Assembly (NCBI GenBank): GCA_008330645.1
Contig: VLTN01000037.1
Coordinates: 276,869-340,868, forward strand
Source of the DNA: Cafeteria roenbergensis
Lineage: Eukaryota > Sar > Bigyra > Bicosoecida > Cafeteriaceae
Length of the DNA stretch: 64,000 nucleotides
Reading direction: 5' to 3'
The stretch's first letter is position 1; every line of letters begins with the position of its first letter. Under the pieces are notes generated by a model. The model did no database searches and had not been told where the DNA came from. It worked only from the letters and a program-made list of their open reading frames with translations. Below are positions 61,947 through 64,000 of this stretch, piece by piece. A program made the position numbers and the translations under genes.

Positions 61947-64000
61947 TCAAGCCTTCGGTTGGCGAGTACCGGCCAGGAACAACAGCGCTATTGTCAAGCA
62001 CAAAACCCTCAACAACATGTCAGAGACGCATTCGTGCGGCCAGTGCCCGTGCTGACTGGCTTTTGGCTCGCTCACTCGCCCTACCAGTGGGCGGGGGGAA
62101 GGAGACGGCGCGCTGGCGGCTTGTGGGCTTTGCGCGCGCGTTTCCGCCGGTGCAGGCGCCCCACCTGGTGAAGGAGGGGCAGGAGCGAGCGCTCCTGACA
62201 CGGAGGCAACCTGAAGACCCACGAACACCAGCTGCTTGGCGAGACGGAGTTTGTCCATCACCAGGCTCGCCGCTGGAGAGTCGAGATGCAAGTCTCGTTT
62301 CAACGCCGCCTTGGTCGGCGTGGCCTGGTTGTGAAGCACCGAATCGATCGTCGCCAGGGACGTGGATCCCTGCTGGGCCACATCCGTGCCAGAAATCGTC
62401 TTCAAAGTGGTTCGAGCCTTCGCGTTGGCCCGCTTGGCCTGCTCCTGCAACCCCCTGAGCGACTTCAGGACATGGTCAGCATGGGCCTGGGCCTCGATCT
62501 GATTGACATGCGCGTCGGTGACGTCGAGCTGTCTCTGGTGGCGCTCGTAGCGCTCGTTGCCCGTCAAAAAGCTGTCTGTCGTCCGGGCGACTAGTTGGCG
62601 ATTATCAAGGTCCAAAGCCATGCGTCTGGCTCGATTTGGCCCGTCGACGTCGTCGGCGAAACCGTAGTTCGTCGCCTCCCGAATGATGTCCAGCTCCTTC
62701 TTCATGCGACTGGTGAACTCGGGAGTCAAAACAGACTTGTCCGAGGTCAACTGCACTGCCCGCTCTACCACCGCAGCTGCGATGGCTTCGCGGTCATGGC
62801 CGCCACGGTGGGCCTCCATGCGTTGGGGGATCTTTTCAGGGTCGCAGGTGGGCTGTGAGTCGGGCGTGAAGCCCTTGACGAAAGTCCCAGTTCGAACAAA
62901 GCCGCCTGCAAGCACAGCTGGAGTCGCCGCCGCGGCCCAGGCGTGGTACCCTGCACACAGCGTGTCAGAGGGGTGCACTTTCGTCTTGCGAGCGTCCGTG
63001 AGTCGAACAACAATGCCGCTTGTTTTGCCCTCGCCCGAATCGATCTCCAGCTCGGCGAACACTTTGGGGCTTGTAGCGCCCGTGCGGAGCCCAACAATGG
63101 TCGCAGGGCAAGGCACAACACCCGTAAGAGTAGCAGCCGCGGCCCCCAAGCGGATTCGCGCGAACTCCTTGCGAAAGACGCCCATCGGCCCGTTGTCAAA
63201 AACTTGCCACATGTGCGAGGAGGCGCCAGGAGGCGCGGCACAACGCATGCCTACGTCCTGAAGATGCTTGATAGACGCAACGTCGGTGTGTGCCGCGTGG
63301 CTGTCCACCAGCAAGAGCTTGGGACGTTTCTCCCAGTCCGGGTCTTGCAGCTGCTCCTACGCCTTCCAGCGATGCATGGCCTCCCTGAAGATGGGCCGAG
63401 TCACCCAGCCGTTGCCGGAGGCGAAGAACACGTGTAGGGTGCCATCCGTGTGCATTTGGGAGACGGCAGCCAGACTGGGCATGTGCTTCACCGACATGAC
63501 AGCGGCACTGCGCTGCGGCTCGACCGATTTCCGGCACCTCGTTCCTGTCAAGCTACGCGAGCACCGCGCCGGAGTCGCCCCTGCCACAGCGGCAGATGCT
63601 GCTGCTGTTGCTGCCATTGCGGGCGGGGGAGGCGCTCCGTCGCCGTTGTCATCATCAATCGTGTCGTCAGCGGCGCTGGAGTCAGCGTCACAGTCGTCGT
63701 CGTCACCGTCGTCGACATGATCAGCCGGCTCTTCAATGACCTCGGCATGGTATTCGGCTGTGAGATGAGTCTCTGACGTCTGTTCAAAGGTGCCCGGGGG
63801 ACCTGAGGGGCTGCCTGGCGGGGGTACGGGCGAGTCCGTGCCGGCAGAGAGCACGCGAACGGAGTCCTTCGATGCTCTGCTGAGGCCCTCCGCTGCTTCG
63901 ACCGTCGGTGCCAGCAGTGTCCCAGCGGCTAGTTGCCTGCGTGCATCGTCCGCGGCCTTGGTGCTCTTGGCAACCCAAATGACGCAGCGGGTGGACTCGC
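61947..64000 (-). pseudogene. DDE superfamily (pogo/Tigger-like) transposase, interrupted by a stop
   Basis: The minus-strand frame is open from the window edge to a TAG at 63359-63357, then in the same frame to the stop at 61947. The part before the stop has GNGWVTRPIFREAMHRW. The part after it has KLLLVDSHAAHTD, PPGASSHMWQVFDNGPMGVFRKEF, the DDE_1 core with the second Asp (VDSHAAH) and a late acidic residue (FDN). The N-terminal DNA-binding domain lies beyond the edge. Downstream are helices (about 200 residues, RHQRQLDVTDAHVNQIEAQAHADHV) and a hydrophobic C-terminus (MLLRVLCLTIALLFLAG). Codon use is more AT-tolerant than in neighbours. An intron cannot remove the stop, since no GT donor or AG acceptor fits. 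It is most likely a decayed or recently disabled element; stop readthrough is the alternative. Confidence 0.7.
61947..64000. mobile_element. DNA transposon remnant (DDE_1 type), left boundary uncertain
   Basis: The DDE transposase frame and its distinct base use mark this end of the window as a class II element. It runs past the right edge. The left limit is unknown and could lie anywhere between 61085 and 61947. No target-site duplication could be identified. Confidence 0.6.

Noticed and set aside
1-64000. tRNA, rRNA, CRISPR arrays, bacterial operons
   Set aside because: No cloverleaf with a GTTCRA arm, no rRNA core segments and no regularly spaced repeats were found by eye. A tRNAscan/Infernal run would settle small RNAs.

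Overview
The window is nuclear DNA from a GC-rich, intron-bearing single-celled eukaryote. Support for this: 26 protein genes plus one transposon remnant lie on both strands about 0.1-0.6 kb apart. 34 introns of 75-299 nt can be placed by homology and reading phase; 32 begin GTGAG (the other two GTGCGT) and 33 end GCAG. The products are eukaryotic: an RNA polymerase III subunit, DMC1, KRR1, IPI3, ESS2, NCBP3, AP-4 sigma, BRCC36 and UBE2T. No plastid or bacterial-operon signature is seen. A free-living GC-rich protist (for example a heterotrophic stramenopile) fits, but the species cannot be fixed from this sequence. GC-rich codon use leaves very long open frames opposite most genes; these were discarded.

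Layout: 1-514 MPHOSPH6-like (-, cut by the edge); 713-4747 helicase-less theta/nu-type DNA polymerase (+); 5342-8611 Pol III subunit RPC3 (+); 8977-9852 ISCU (-); 10041-11258 ADP-sugar Nudix hydrolase (+); 11521-14027 phosphoglycerate dehydrogenase (+); 14172-16220 AFG1 ATPase (-); 16416-17697 dienelactone hydrolase (+); 17990-21214 unrecognised 1074-aa protein (-); 21334-22605 rolling-stone-like membrane protein (-); 22811-24115 secreted Sel1-repeat protein (+); 24376-27360 NHL-like propeller with coiled coil (-); 27990-29396 DMC1 (+); 29534-31159 AsnRS (-); 31344-33508 IPI3/WDR18 (+); 33759-37055 ESS2 (-); 37434-39065 KRR1 (+); 39486-40917 SDR39U1 (-); 41088-42234 UBE2T-like E2 (-); 42464-44923 secreted thioredoxin-fold protein (-); 45444-50089 Zn2Cys6 transcription factor (+); 50334-50884 AP-4 sigma (-); 51321-52907 RNase HII (+); 53167-55408 BRCC36-like JAMM protease (+); 55751-58051 NCBP3-like (-); 58499-61084 PDZ/PA-domain protein (+); 61947-64000 broken DDE transposase (-).

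The genes do not form one pathway. Recurrent themes are genome maintenance (theta/nu polymerase, DMC1, UBE2T-like E2, RNase HII, BRCC36-like), RNA and ribosome biogenesis (MPHOSPH6, RPC3, IPI3, KRR1, ESS2, NCBP3), and mitochondrial function (ISCU, AFG1, AsnRS). Neighbours are often divergent (shared promoter space of about 0.2-0.6 kb) or convergent. I did not find a new multi-gene system. The oddest items are the unrecognised 1074-aa protein, the bacterial-type RNase HII with a long basic tail, the fungal-type Zn2Cys6 factor, the helicase-less polymerase, and the transposon remnant at the right edge.
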